Below are positions 36,642 to 46,468 of a DNA stretch of 64,000 bases, in pieces (the stretch's first letter is position 1; each line of letters begins with the position of its first letter). Source of the DNA: Terriglobus roseus (GTDB lineage: Bacteria; Acidobacteriota; Terriglobia; Terriglobales; Acidobacteriaceae). Under the pieces are notes generated by a model. The model saw only the letters and a list, made by a program, of their open reading frames with translations, was not told the DNA's origin and ran no database searches. The position numbers were made by a program, and so were the translations under genes. The DNA lies in NCBI RefSeq assembly GCF_900102185.1, contig NZ_LT629690.1, forward strand, positions 1,984,001 through 2,048,000, in the 5' to 3' direction.

Positions 36642-37586
36642 ATGAAAATCAGGTTCGCCAACGCGCTCTTGTTTCTCGGCTTACGCTTTGTCGTGGCCAG
36701 TTCCTGCAGCCCGCAGAGCCTGAGCCCACGAGCTTACGTTGTTGTACCGGTTCATTCGAATGCGGTCACATTGACCTACTCGTTGAACGCAGGCAATGTA
36801 GTGTTCAATGACTCGCTTCCAGTCACAAACTCTGGAGGAAGAATTGGAAGTGAGATCTTCAGCTACTTTCATACATTTGGTTTCTTGGGGCGCTCGGCAA
36901 ACGTGACTTTCCTATTGCCTTATGAAGTAGGGCATTTTCACGGCGATGTTAACGGAACCCAACAACAGCTCTATCGCTCCGGCCTCGGCGCATTTGCAGG
37001 AAGAGTTTCGGTAAATCTTGTCGGCGGTCGCGCAATGAATATTCAGGAGTTCAGCCATTGGAGCCAAAAGACGGTGATCGGAACCAGCCTGACAATACAG
37101 ACATCAACGGGACAATACGACGACGCACGTTTGATTAACGTGGGACAACATCGGTGGTCTTTTAAGCCTGAGATTGGACTCTCGCGCCGCTTCGGCCACT
37201 GGGTGGTTGATGGTTATGGCGCAGTATGGTTCTTCACGCCCAATAACGACTTCTTTACGAACTCACCGGGATCCAAAGGACCTAACCTGCAGACGCAAAA
37301 CCCAATGGGAGCTGTCGAGGCGCATTTAAGTTATGACGTTAAGCCTCGTTTGTGGGTGTCGATAGACGGCAACTACTGGCATGGAGGCGCAACGAATCTT
37401 AACGGCATTGAAACCCCGACAACGCTGCAAGCCAACTCTAGGATAGGTGTGACTGCAGCGATACCGGTGTCAAAGCGTCAATCGTTAAAGTTCAGTTACA
37501 GCAATGGAACCTATACAACTTTTGGAGGAGACTTCCAGAATGTATCGGTAGCCTGGCAGTACTCATGGATCGGCCATCCCCGGTAA
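36642..37586 (+). CDS. Outer-membrane barrel, phenol-degradation-transporter family
   Basis: A 314-residue protein with a signal peptide (ALLFLGLRFVVASSCSPQS). The mature part shows YVVVPVHSNAVTLTYSLNAG, GFLGRSANVTFLLPYEVG, WSFKPEIGLSRRFGHWVVDG and a final SFKFSYSNG-like strand ending in WQYSW, typical of the 'MetA-pathway of phenol degradation' outer-membrane beta-barrel family (Phenol_MetA_deg). Such proteins are predicted porins for aromatic or hydrophobic compounds, but no degradation genes are nearby. The ribosome site is poor, so the start is only moderately sure. Confidence 0.75.
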   Translation: MKIRFANALLFLGLRFVVASSCSPQSLSPRAYVVVPVHSNAVTLTYSLNAGNVVFNDSLPVTNSGGRIGSEIFSYFHTFGFLGRSANVTFLLPYEVGHFHGDVNGTQQQLYRSGLGAFAGRVSVNLVGGRAMNIQEFSHWSQKTVIGTSLTIQTSTGQYDDARLINVGQHRWSFKPEIGLSRRFGHWVVDGYGAVWFFTPNNDFFTNSPGSKGPNLQTQNPMGAVEAHLSYDVKPRLWVSIDGNYWHGGATNLNGIETPTTLQANSRIGVTAAIPVSKRQSLKFSYSNGTYTTFGGDFQNVSVAWQYSWIGHPR

Positions 37587-37698
37587 GAATGTCGTTCAAG
37601 AATCAGTTGTTTAGCTCGGACTAATCTCGATCGAAAGTAACGGGAAAATCAACCGGAACGCGCCAGAGTATGATTTGACTTCTACAGATTGCCTCTCA

Positions 37699-38304
37699 AT
37701 GCAGAAGCAAAGACGTGCGACAGCACGGCTCATTCCGAGATCATTCTTCGCGCGGTCATCCGACGTGGTTGCCCCCGACTTGCTCGGAAAGATCCTGGTC
37801 CACGAGATCCAAGGCACTCGTGTGAGTGGACGGATCATCGAAACAGAGGCATATCTTGGACTCGACGATCCTGCGTCTCACGCATATCGAGGACAATCTC
37901 CCGCCAATGCCATACTCTTCGGCCCTCCAGGTCTCGCACACGTCTACCTGATCTACGGTCTACATTATTGCCTCAGTATCTCGGCGCATCAGGAACGGCA
38001 CGCCGGAGGCGTTCTGATCCGTGCGTTACTTCCAATGACTGGTGTGGAACTAATGGCCGAGTTGAGGGGCAAGCCCGGAGCTACGAATGCGCAGTGGCTT
38101 ACCGGGGTGCCTGGTCGCGTCTGCCAGGCCTTTGGTATCGACCGGAAAACATATAACGGCATCGATGTAACACGTAGGCCCTCGCCCCTTCGAATCATCG
38201 AGGATGAGTACAAGTGCACATCGGTATCCGTCACAAAACGAATCGGTATCACTAAAGGAGCGGATCACCCACTGCGTTTTGTTTGCGATCTCTCGCGCTC
38301 GTAG
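37699..38304 (+). CDS. mpg: 3-methyladenine DNA glycosylase (AAG/MPG type)
   Basis: A 201-residue base-excision repair glycosylase of the AAG family. Signatures: LIPRSFFARSSDVVAPDLLGK, IIETEAYLGLDDPASHAY with the catalytic Glu, RGQSPANAILFGPPGLAHVY, YGLHYCLSIS, and the CQAFGID helix. It removes alkylated purines such as 3-methyladenine and hypoxanthine from DNA. The ATG at 37699 is used; a TTG eight codons upstream is the alternative. It stands alone with a possible terminator after it. Confidence 0.92.
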   Translation: MQKQRRATARLIPRSFFARSSDVVAPDLLGKILVHEIQGTRVSGRIIETEAYLGLDDPASHAYRGQSPANAILFGPPGLAHVYLIYGLHYCLSISAHQERHAGGVLIRALLPMTGVELMAELRGKPGATNAQWLTGVPGRVCQAFGIDRKTYNGIDVTRRPSPLRIIEDEYKCTSVSVTKRIGITKGADHPLRFVCDLSRS

Positions 38305-38332
38305 CGCATTTCGGAGTCATGACATGTCAATC

Positions 38333-38354
38333 CAAACCCAATTGGGGTTGTTTT
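38333..38354 (+). terminator. Weak intrinsic terminator after the glycosylase gene
   Basis: CAA(A)CCC and GGGTTG form a six-pair stem with one bulged A and a five-base loop, followed by TTTT, about 30 bases past the stop codon. Confidence 0.35.
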
Positions 38355-38834
38355 AGGTTGATATGCAGGAACAACTGTCGCTTGTCTTAGCTATAACGCG
38401 TTTTCCCAAAACCTCTACGCCTCGCCTCCTGTTAGAGAAATCACATGGCATTCTCCATTGATTCAGTAGCAGTGGCTCGCCGCCCTAATCTCGTCCTAGG
38501 CTGATCGGCTTAACGCTCCGTTGAATCCCAACCACTGGCGAAAAAGAAGATTGTGTGCAGTATTTTGCATACTTTATGCAAAATACTGCACAGGAACTAT
38601 CAAGGATTCTCAATCCCTTCTTCAGTTACTTCCGATAAATATAATGTCATGCGAAGCATCGCAGCTTTTTCTGTTGACATGATGGAATTCTTCAAGCAAC
38701 CAGTCGCATATTGGCCTGCTACAGGATTGGACTTACACATGCTGCGACTATTGCTAGCTGCCCCTGGCTGGAATTCAATCCCCTAGATCGTCGAACGCGG
38801 GCTGAGTGAGCCGTATTCCGACACATGGTCCGTT
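38355..38834 (+). promoter_or_regulatory. Upstream region of the exopolysaccharide operon with an 18-bp palindrome
   Basis: No gene is supported here. A perfect inverted repeat has arms at 38554-38571 and 38575-38592 (18 bp each, beginning TGTGCAGTATTTTGCATA) around a 3-base CTT centre. A TATAAT box lies at 38640-38645, 48 bases beyond the palindrome, so the palindrome would be centred near -80 if this is the -10 box. No good -35 box accompanies it, in line with activation by a bound regulator. A 77-codon open frame crossing the palindrome has no ribosome site and is not called. Confidence 0.5.
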
Positions 38835-39812
38835 ATGAGAGTGCCTGCTCTTGTGAGTTGGATTCTTGCAACGAGTATGTGCGCCTATGGACAGTCGCTT
38901 GCGCCGCAGGCGATTCCACCTGTAGATCGGACCACGCAATTGGACGGCACGACCGAGACCGTCGCCAGCGGAGATCAACTCCAGGTGAACGTTGAGGATC
39001 TGGATGAGGTGCATAACCTCAATGTTCGAATTGCTTCCGATGGAAATCTTGATCTTCCGCTTGTAGGTTTAGTACCCGTAGACGGACTGACTATAGCTGG
39101 ATTGCGGGCCAGATTAACGGAGCGCTACTCCAAATACGTCCGCCAACCCGTGATCACGGTATCAGTACTCACCAGCCAGAGCAGAACCGTTTCTGTGGTG
39201 GGCGAGGTGAATTCGCCGAGCGTGCAGGAGATTACCGGCACTCTGACAGTAGTCTCGGCCATCACCAAAGCGGGTGGAATACGCCCGGACGCTGGTCCCA
39301 AGGTCATCCTCACAAGAGATGCCAAGGCTGGCATACTCCCCCTGCCAGGTGCCACCGTCACTCCTGACGGACATTCCCGCATTGCTTTGTCCCTAGATGA
39401 TCTTCTGGCGGCCAAGGCCCCTGAAAATAACATCTCGCTTCGAGCCGGCGACGTCGTGTCGATTCCGAAGGGCAGCTTAGTTTACGTAATCGGCAACGTA
39501 CACCGCGCCGGCGGATTTCCGCTTCGCTCCAGTGGCAGCATCTCCCTGGTTGAAGCTCTGGCGCTTGCAGAAGGCTTGTCTCCGAACGCTCGCAGTCAAG
39601 ACGCCAAAATACTGCGCCTTGTGAACCCAGGCGGTGAGAAACGACAGGAAATACCGGTCAATATCAACCAGATACTGGCTGGCAAGCAAGCCGACCCAAT
39701 GTTATTCGCAGATGACATTCTCTTCGTTCCCAACAGTGCGGCAAAGTCCGGCGCGCGCAGAACTGCAGAGGCCATTCTGCAGGTCACAACCGGGATCCTG
39801 ATTTACCGCTGA
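38835..39812 (+). CDS. Polysaccharide export protein (Wza/SLBB type)
   Basis: A 325-residue secreted protein with a signal peptide (ALVSWILATSMCAYGQ). The Poly_export domain has SGDQLQVNVEDLDEVHNLNV and SDGNLDLPLVGLVPVDGLTI, then RQPVITVSVLTSQSRTVSVV; SLBB-like repeats follow (GEVNSPSVQEITGTLTV, IGNVHRAGGFPLRSSGSISL). It should form the periplasmic/outer-membrane export channel for the polysaccharide made by the genes that follow. No lipobox cysteine is seen, unlike E. coli Wza. First gene of the exopolysaccharide operon. Confidence 0.88.
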   Translation: MRVPALVSWILATSMCAYGQSLAPQAIPPVDRTTQLDGTTETVASGDQLQVNVEDLDEVHNLNVRIASDGNLDLPLVGLVPVDGLTIAGLRARLTERYSKYVRQPVITVSVLTSQSRTVSVVGEVNSPSVQEITGTLTVVSAITKAGGIRPDAGPKVILTRDAKAGILPLPGATVTPDGHSRIALSLDDLLAAKAPENNISLRAGDVVSIPKGSLVYVIGNVHRAGGFPLRSSGSISLVEALALAEGLSPNARSQDAKILRLVNPGGEKRQEIPVNINQILAGKQADPMLFADDILFVPNSAAKSGARRTAEAILQVTTGILIYR

Positions 39813-39835
39813 TTAGCTTTCTCAACCGTGAGTGT

Positions 39836-42154
39836 TTGGCAGGGGGAGATTTGAAACTAAGACGCAACGATGGCGGAATCGAAACGCGGCTTAGGTCGCA
39901 ACATAATCGTGACCTTTCCTGGCAAGATTCCGCGGATGACCCATATTTGGCCGACTCTCAGTCTGAGGAACATCATAGGCCGAGTATGCCAGCGGAGTAT
40001 CTCCAGACTGTGTTGCGCCATCGCTGGCTCATCGCCGCCATGATGCTCGCGGGAGTTACGCTCAGCGTGCTTCTGCACCTAACCACTCAACCTCTATATG
40101 AAGCGCGTACTTCCGTTGAGATCCAACCCATGAATAGCGATTTCATGGATGCTCGCAGCGTCGCACCCACCGCCACTTTACCTAGCGATACAGTCCTCCA
40201 AACGCAAATCAAGTTACTCAGCAGTGAGTCGCTTTCCGAGCGCGTGCAGAAGCAATTCAATGGCGAAAGCCATCCTGACGTTGTCATGCAGAACGATTTG
40301 CTATCGCGCTTGTTGCGAACCCTTCATCTGCAATCCGGCAGTCAGATCGCGTATGAAAAGCTAATCGAGGACACTGCCAAAAATGTAAAAGTTAAGCCCA
40401 GTGGCATATCTCAATTGATAGAGGTCACCTGCCGCTCGTGGGATGCTGCGTTTGCTGCGCGCTACTGCAACGCGCTGATATCAGAGTTTCAAGAGATCGA
40501 TCTCGAAAGCAGAGCCACGCAGGCCAAACACATCAGCGACTGGCTTGTGCAACAGGCGGCTGACGTTCGACAGAAGGCTGAGGACTCGCAACATCGCCTA
40601 GAGGTTGCCACTGGCGGCAATGGTCTTCTTCTCAATACCCCTACCGACGCCATGGGGGAACAACGTCTTCGTGAGATGCAGACGGAGCTTGTGCGAGCGC
40701 AAGCTGATCGTATGCAGAAGCAGGCTGAATTGACCGAGATGCAGGACGGCTCGGCCGATGCTTCTCCGGATAGTCCAGCTTACATAGCTCTTAAGTCGCG
40801 CTTGTCTGACCTGCAGGCACAGGAAGCGGCGTTATCAAACCTAACGGACGCTAATCCTAAAATGATCCATTTGCATGCCCAGATGGCGGAGACAGAGCGG
40901 GCGATGCAACATGAGAAAGGTGTCACTACCTCCAAATTGCAACAAGCGTTCCAAGCTGCGAAACATCGCGAAGACCTTTTGGGATTGAGTTATCGCGCGC
41001 TGGAAGGTACTGTATCCTCCACCCTGGAGAAGAGTTCCGAAATCGAAATCCTGCGGCGTGAGGTGCAGTCGGAACAGCAGCTCTATCAGACATTGCTACA
41101 GCGCGCCAAAGAAGCAGGCTTTGCATCGGCAGTGCCCGCGTCTACGATTCGCATTGTCGATACCGCGCGAATTCCTCGAATCTCTGTCTATCCGCAACGT
41201 GGAATGAACGCTATCCTGGGAGCGTTCATTGGCCTGGCAATCGGCATCGCAATCGCCTTCGTTCTGGAGCGGCAAGTACCTCGGCTTCGCCTTCCCGGTG
41301 ACATCGGTCGATTCATTAAGTTGGACGAGCTTGGTGTAATTCCCTCACCGCATGTCGAACTCGAGCTAGCGGCACACATTAAGCCGCCTCTGCAAGGTGC
41401 CCTCACACTCTCTACCTATCGCACTGGGGCTACGTCTCGCGACACCAGCACTGTCTGGCGCGATGAGGCGCTTGTGGCGGAAGCATACCGAAACACTACC
41501 TTCTCAGTGTTGCTGTCACAACCAGATCGACGTTCCCGTGTTTTTGTTGTCACTTCACCTGAAGCAAACGAAGGCAAAACCACAGTCGTAACGAATCTTG
41601 GCATTGCTCTTAGCAAAGCGAAGCTGCGCGTGGCACTGGTGGACGGCGATCTTCGCAAGCCGCGTTTGCATGAAGTGCTTGGAGTGGACAACAACAAGGG
41701 GTTGAGGAATCTGTTGATCGATGGCGTGGCGGCTCATGAGGATCAGTTGGACCTGTTCTGGAAGCCAACTAACTATGAGAACCTGTTCCTCATTCCGTCT
41801 GGTACTGGCAAGGCGTCCATCTCTGACCTGCTTCACTCGGCACAACTGGATGTTTTGTTTGGAAAACTATCCAATGCGTTCGACGTGGTTCTGATTGACT
41901 CACCACCGGTATTGCACATGTCAGATGCACGCATCCTTGCAGGCCACGCGAGCCGCACCATATTGGTGTTCCGCTCAGGCGTTACCAAGAGGGCAAATGC
42001 AGTCACGGTACGCAATATGCTGCAACGAGACCGCGTGACGATCGCCGGGAGCATTCTGAATGACTTCGATCCGAGACGAGAAGGTCAGCGGGCGTACTAC
42101 AAAGGCTATTACGAATATCGCGGAACGGGCGCGGATCGCGAGGCGACCACCTGA
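39836..42154 (+). CDS. Wzz-BY-kinase fusion (chain-length regulator/tyrosine autokinase)
   Basis: A 772-residue inner-membrane protein. An N-terminal Wzz domain with a helix near 65-85 (WLIAAMMLAGVTLSVLLHLT), a long periplasmic coiled-coil with the GNVR-like region, a second helix (AILGAFIGLAIGIAIAFVLE) and a cytoplasmic kinase domain with Walker A EANEGKTTVV, Walker A' ALVDGDLRKPRLH and Walker B VVLIDSPPVL. The C-terminus ends with a tyrosine cluster, YYKGYYEYRG, the autophosphorylation tail. It controls chain length and export with the Wza-like protein. The TTG at 39836 is an uncertain start. Its stop overlaps the flippase ATG. Confidence 0.92.
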   Translation: MAGGDLKLRRNDGGIETRLRSQHNRDLSWQDSADDPYLADSQSEEHHRPSMPAEYLQTVLRHRWLIAAMMLAGVTLSVLLHLTTQPLYEARTSVEIQPMNSDFMDARSVAPTATLPSDTVLQTQIKLLSSESLSERVQKQFNGESHPDVVMQNDLLSRLLRTLHLQSGSQIAYEKLIEDTAKNVKVKPSGISQLIEVTCRSWDAAFAARYCNALISEFQEIDLESRATQAKHISDWLVQQAADVRQKAEDSQHRLEVATGGNGLLLNTPTDAMGEQRLREMQTELVRAQADRMQKQAELTEMQDGSADASPDSPAYIALKSRLSDLQAQEAALSNLTDANPKMIHLHAQMAETERAMQHEKGVTTSKLQQAFQAAKHREDLLGLSYRALEGTVSSTLEKSSEIEILRREVQSEQQLYQTLLQRAKEAGFASAVPASTIRIVDTARIPRISVYPQRGMNAILGAFIGLAIGIAIAFVLERQVPRLRLPGDIGRFIKLDELGVIPSPHVELELAAHIKPPLQGALTLSTYRTGATSRDTSTVWRDEALVAEAYRNTTFSVLLSQPDRRSRVFVVTSPEANEGKTTVVTNLGIALSKAKLRVALVDGDLRKPRLHEVLGVDNNKGLRNLLIDGVAAHEDQLDLFWKPTNYENLFLIPSGTGKASISDLLHSAQLDVLFGKLSNAFDVVLIDSPPVLHMSDARILAGHASRTILVFRSGVTKRANAVTVRNMLQRDRVTIAGSILNDFDPRREGQRAYYKGYYEYRGTGADREATT

Positions 42155-43767
42155 TGTCGAATGCGCTCGCAGAAGAACCGTTGCTTAGCGAGGAGTTCCT
42201 CGTTCCGTTGCCCGCTGCAACGCGTGAGGGGATTCCGTCAGAGGTCGCGAAGCACGTGGCGAAAGGCGTCTCGGTCCTGAGCGCCGCAGTCTTCATCGAG
42301 CGTGGAGCGACCTTTCTTGCGAACGTACTTGCGGTGCGCCTTGCCGGGCCAGCAACCTTCGGCGCTTACTCAGTCGGCATCACTACTGCGAACAACATTT
42401 CGGTGTACGCGGCAGGCGGCATCGGCACCACCGCGACGCGCTTCTCAGGAAAGTATCCCTACGATGGCGGCAGCTATCGCGTGTTCGCGCAAGTAATGGC
42501 TACCATCTCACTCTGCTCGGCTGCCTTGGCAGCATTGGCACTGACGCTGGGAGCATCGCCCATCGCGGCTCTGTTACATCGAGCTGATCTGGCCGGGCTA
42601 TTGCGCATTGCAGGTATCACCGCAGCGGGCATGGTGCTGCTGGAATGCGCACGCGGATTCTTTGTGGGACAGCAACGCCTGGTGGCGCTTGCAGCTCTCT
42701 CGCTGTTGGTGGGACTTGGCATGCTGGCATTGATCCCGGCAATGGCAATGACTGGGAACGCGAAGAGCATGGTTGCATCGCATGGTGCGGTGACTATCGG
42801 TGCAGTACTTCTCTGCTGCGTGATGGCCGCACGTCTTCATCTACAACCTCCTATCGGACGTGATAGCGGGATAGCATTCTTCCCTCTTATGCGCGAGGTG
42901 TGGAGCTACGGTCTTGTGCAGCTTTCAGGGCTTGTTAGCGCAAATGTCGCAGGATGGTGGGTCACGGCTCTGGTGGCACGCGGCGACTCTACCCTCGCAC
43001 AAATCAGCTTCTTCTCCATTGCAAGCCAGCTAAGAAACCTCATTGGCCTGATCCCTTCTCTGTTAACGGAGGGCAGTTTTTCAGCAATGGCTACACCTGG
43101 GGAAGGAACGGGTACAGCCCAGCGCGTGATGATGCTTTGCACCTTTGCTTCAACAGCCGTGAGTTTTGTTGTAGCTGCAATCACGATGGTTGGTGCTCCA
43201 CTACTGCTGCGCCTTATCTATGGGCAGGTCTACGCGAACGCTGCACTTGCGGTATGCATTGCCGTGGGAGTGGCCGTCATTCAGATGGGAAATGCACCGC
43301 CATCGGCGCGCCTCAGCGTAGTGTCGATCCGGTTGACTGCCGTAATCAATACAGCATGGGCGGTAACAACCGCACTTCTTGGAACTGCTCTTATGTTGCA
43401 CGGCGGCAACGCTGCTCAAGCTATGGCAGTGTTCCTCGCGGCACACATCCTGATCGCATTATTAGTGCTGATTGGACTGCAACGACGTGACCGTCTTCCC
43501 TCTGGCATGGTTTCGCTCTTCATCATAAGCACCAGCGGGATTGTTTCTCTTGCGCTACTAAGTGCTGTACGTGTTACACATCCGGCCGACAGTGGTTTGT
43601 TGTCGTTGCTGATGCTGTGCGTCGTCACACTTTGCACAATGCTTCTATATCGACTTGGCAAGAAACAGTCCTGCCTGCCCAGCCAGGCAATGCTGCTAAG
43701 CCTTCGCCATCGGATTCTGTCCTCCCTGCGCCGCCTTCCTTCCTTCACGGCAGGAGGCAAACAATGA
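42154..43767 (+). CDS. Wzx-type polysaccharide flippase
   Basis: A 537-residue multi-pass membrane protein with about 12-14 hydrophobic helices. The first reads FIERGATFLANVLAVRLAGP followed by FGAYSVGITTANNISV, the standard start of MATE/MOP-superfamily oligosaccharide flippases. It should flip lipid-linked repeat units across the inner membrane before polymerisation. The ATG shares bases with the upstream stop (TGATG) and its own stop overlaps the next start, so translation is coupled on both sides. Confidence 0.88.
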   Translation: MSNALAEEPLLSEEFLVPLPAATREGIPSEVAKHVAKGVSVLSAAVFIERGATFLANVLAVRLAGPATFGAYSVGITTANNISVYAAGGIGTTATRFSGKYPYDGGSYRVFAQVMATISLCSAALAALALTLGASPIAALLHRADLAGLLRIAGITAAGMVLLECARGFFVGQQRLVALAALSLLVGLGMLALIPAMAMTGNAKSMVASHGAVTIGAVLLCCVMAARLHLQPPIGRDSGIAFFPLMREVWSYGLVQLSGLVSANVAGWWVTALVARGDSTLAQISFFSIASQLRNLIGLIPSLLTEGSFSAMATPGEGTGTAQRVMMLCTFASTAVSFVVAAITMVGAPLLLRLIYGQVYANAALAVCIAVGVAVIQMGNAPPSARLSVVSIRLTAVINTAWAVTTALLGTALMLHGGNAAQAMAVFLAAHILIALLVLIGLQRRDRLPSGMVSLFIISTSGIVSLALLSAVRVTHPADSGLLSLLMLCVVTLCTMLLYRLGKKQSCLPSQAMLLSLRHRILSSLRRLPSFTAGGKQ

Positions 43768-45080
43768 AGACGCCCTCCAATGCTCCTACCACCTTAGAGT
43801 CTAGTAGCGCCGGATCGACCAAAGTAGTCGTAGTACACAACGGTGCCCGTGACCGCTACCAGGTAGCACTTGCGCTATCAAAAGCAGGGCTACTCGAATG
43901 CCTTGTCACCGATTTCTTCTGGTCGGAAGAGACCGCCTTCGGTCGCATGTTGGCGGCATGGCTACCAAAGCGAGTGCTTGCTGTTCTTAGACAGCGCAGT
44001 GCACCAGGCTTGCCTAAGTCACAAGTCAAAACCTGTGTCAGCGCAGGTATCGGCGGTTTTTTTCTCGATAAAGCCCGCTTTGTGCCCTTCAATGCACGAC
44101 GCTGGCTCACACGAAAGGCTGACGCTCGTCTTGGGCGCCTGGCAGGCCATATTGCTGCGCGCAGTGACGCAGAGTTACTGAGCTACAGCTATTACGCGTT
44201 CGATGCATTTGAAGCGGCTGGACGCGCGGGCATTTTGTTTCAGCTGCACCCCCACCCTGAAACCATGCGCTCGTTGCTGCAAGCGGAGTTAGTGTCACAT
44301 CCGGATTGTGCTCACTCGCTTCAACAAGAATGGGAGCTGAATCTACCGCAGGACGACTTCGAGCGGCTCGTACATGAAACAAGGATGCCCCATGCTTCTC
44401 TGGTGGCTTCTTCCTTCACAAAGCGCAGCCTAGTGGCTCATGGCGTAAACGCGAATTCTGTACGAGTGGTTCCCTACGGAATTGACCTTGAGAAGTTCCG
44501 TCCCGATCTCACATTGCAGCGCGACCCATTGAAGCCGCTGCGCCTGTTATTTGTCGGTCGCATCAATCAACGAAAAGGCATCAAGTATCTGCTACAGGCG
44601 CTCGCTCTTCTTCCTGATGCACCAATTGAACTCACAGTCTGCGGTCGCGTTCTTGATGGACTTGAGCTGTTCGAACGCGAAGCACGTCGTGTAACAGTTC
44701 GCCCATCCGTAAGCTCAGAAGAGCTCGTGAAGGCATACCAGAGCGCAGATCTGTTCGTACTTCCGTCTGTTGGAGAAGGCTTTGGGCAAGTATTGCTTGA
44801 GGCGCTCGCATGTGGACTGCCTGTGCTATCGACAACAAACACCGCAGCGCCAGACCTGATTCACAACGGTGTTGAAGGCTTTATCGTCGACGCGCGCAGC
44901 CCCGAACAAATTGCAGAGCGACTTGAGTGGTCATTGGCACACCGTGATGAGTTGCTGGCCATGCGACTAGCGGCACGATCATGCGCAGAGACGTTTCCAT
45001 GGGCGCGTTTTCATGAGGGAGTTGTGCGGTGTGTTCGTGACGTTATGGCTGGCCACGCAGCGTACGAGGAGGCCGCCTAA
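43764..45080 (+). CDS. GT4 glycosyltransferase
   Basis: A 438-residue transferase from the ATG at 43764, which has CAGGAGG upstream and overlaps the flippase stop; a longer open frame upstream is only flippase sequence out of frame. The GT-B C-terminal domain has LLFVGRINQRKGIKYLLQAL and the E-x7-E motif in GEGFGQVLLEALACGLPV. It should add a sugar to the lipid-linked repeat unit in the cytoplasm. Acceptor and donor cannot be told. Confidence 0.88.
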   Translation: MKTPSNAPTTLESSSAGSTKVVVVHNGARDRYQVALALSKAGLLECLVTDFFWSEETAFGRMLAAWLPKRVLAVLRQRSAPGLPKSQVKTCVSAGIGGFFLDKARFVPFNARRWLTRKADARLGRLAGHIAARSDAELLSYSYYAFDAFEAAGRAGILFQLHPHPETMRSLLQAELVSHPDCAHSLQQEWELNLPQDDFERLVHETRMPHASLVASSFTKRSLVAHGVNANSVRVVPYGIDLEKFRPDLTLQRDPLKPLRLLFVGRINQRKGIKYLLQALALLPDAPIELTVCGRVLDGLELFEREARRVTVRPSVSSEELVKAYQSADLFVLPSVGEGFGQVLLEALACGLPVLSTTNTAAPDLIHNGVEGFIVDARSPEQIAERLEWSLAHRDELLAMRLAARSCAETFPWARFHEGVVRCVRDVMAGHAAYEEAA

Positions 45081-46468
45081 TGTTTGTCGCTCTTTTGGTT
45101 GCCACCGGCGTTATTGCTCTCATCGGAACCGTCTGTGTTTTGGATGGAAGCCACGACATTTTTCATCCACTCGTGCTGATCGGTCCGATGATGGCATTTC
45201 TTTACACGTGGATGCCGTGGAAGCTCTATATGAACGACGGCCTGTCGCGCTTCTTCGACAATAATCAACTGCTATTTGTCGCTACCTTGAATCTACTGGG
45301 CGTAGCCACATTTGTTGCCTGTTGCTTATCTGTGGGCGTACAGTCCGTGCCCCGAAGAAACATCAAGCGAAGGCTGTCGCCCACCATTGCCAGGCGCCTC
45401 CTTTTTGGTGGATGCGTCGCTGGCTCATTAGGCCTCCTTTGCTGGGCGATCACAATCGTCAATGTTGGTGGCTTCGTGAATGCCTATAGCGCGTCGTACT
45501 CCGGTGGTTGGGACGATAGCGGCTACATTCGCGATGGCAGCATCCTTCTACTGCTGGGCATTATGACGGCTCTTTTATCGAGGAGTGCCGGCGGCCCCCG
45601 CATACCCGCTTACTGCATGTTGGCAATCTTTGGAGTCCCATGGTGCGCGTCTGCTGTCCTGATGGCGCGTCGTGGACCGACGTTCGAGTTAGTGGTCTTC
45701 ATCTTCATGAGTTGGTACGTGAATCGGAAGAAACGGCCGCCCGTCATAGCGTTGGCGGTCGGCGGTATCTGTCTTGGATGGCTTGTTTTGTTTCTCGTTA
45801 CAAATCGAAGCTCAATCTATATCGGTTCTAACTTTGATGTGAAGACGGATGTCAGCAACATCGTTGAATCGGCCGATACAGGTAACGAGTGGATCTACGG
45901 CAGCGGCACGGTGCTGAGTTCCGAACGACGAGAACACTACTTCTGGATGCGCCGTTATCTTGCGCAGATTTTGGTGCGGCCAATTCCAAGTTCGATTTGG
46001 CCCAACAAATACGAGGATTTTGGCATTCCTGAATTACTGCACAATGCCGGCACGGGAGAAGGATTTGGTGATGCCTTGGGCTGGAAGGGAGCTGACGGCT
46101 CCGCTCCGGGAATCGTGGCAGACCTTTGGGTTGAGGTCTGGTGGCTGGCTGTTCCCTTCATGGGCGTCCTGGGATGGTTCTACGGTTGGGTGTGGAAGAA
46201 CAGTGTCACCAAAGGCGGCTACTGGGTTAGTCAGGCCATCATTCTCAACGCCATTTCCATTTATCTCGTAATGCAGACCATGGAAGCCGTTATCTTTCGT
46301 TCCCTGCTTCTATCAATTCCGTGCTGGTTTGTTTGGCGTTATGCGGAAAAACGCGTGACGCACCACGTTGCATGGCGAAGAGAAAACTTCGCCCGGCCCC
46401 ATATCTTGCGTTTGCGAAATGTAGAGAACATCCGGGATTTCGAGGTTAGCCATGCAAACGAAAGCTGA
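45080..46468 (+). CDS. Wzy-like O-antigen/EPS polymerase
   Basis: A 462-residue membrane protein with about ten hydrophobic helices, for example FVALLVATGVIALIGTVCV, LVLIGPMMAFLYTWMPW, AGSLGLLCWAITIVNVGGFV and AVPFMGVLGWFYGWVW. A long periplasmic-type loop (about 280-350) contains YFWMRRYLAQILVRPIPSSI, often seen in Wzy-type polymerases. Position between glycosyltransferases and the presence of Wzx and Wzz support the call; Wzy proteins have little sequence conservation. ATG overlaps the previous stop (TAATG). Confidence 0.75.
   Translation: MFVALLVATGVIALIGTVCVLDGSHDIFHPLVLIGPMMAFLYTWMPWKLYMNDGLSRFFDNNQLLFVATLNLLGVATFVACCLSVGVQSVPRRNIKRRLSPTIARRLLFGGCVAGSLGLLCWAITIVNVGGFVNAYSASYSGGWDDSGYIRDGSILLLLGIMTALLSRSAGGPRIPAYCMLAIFGVPWCASAVLMARRGPTFELVVFIFMSWYVNRKKRPPVIALAVGGICLGWLVLFLVTNRSSIYIGSNFDVKTDVSNIVESADTGNEWIYGSGTVLSSERREHYFWMRRYLAQILVRPIPSSIWPNKYEDFGIPELLHNAGTGEGFGDALGWKGADGSAPGIVADLWVEVWWLAVPFMGVLGWFYGWVWKNSVTKGGYWVSQAIILNAISIYLVMQTMEAVIFRSLLLSIPCWFVWRYAEKRVTHHVAWRRENFARPHILRLRNVENIRDFEVSHANES

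Noticed and set aside
38674..38679. TTGACA as -35 box for the exopolysaccharide operon
   Set aside because: No -10-like hexamer at 16-18 bases downstream; the TATAAT at 38640 lies upstream of it.
38553..38786. A 77-codon plus-strand frame upstream of the Wza-like gene
   Set aside because: It begins inside the 18-bp palindrome, has no ribosome site and gives no recognisable protein.
43617..43763. N-terminal extension of the GT4 gene into the flippase gene
   Set aside because: The ATG at 43764 has CAGGAGG upstream and a four-base overlap with the flippase stop; the extension is out-of-frame flippase sequence.
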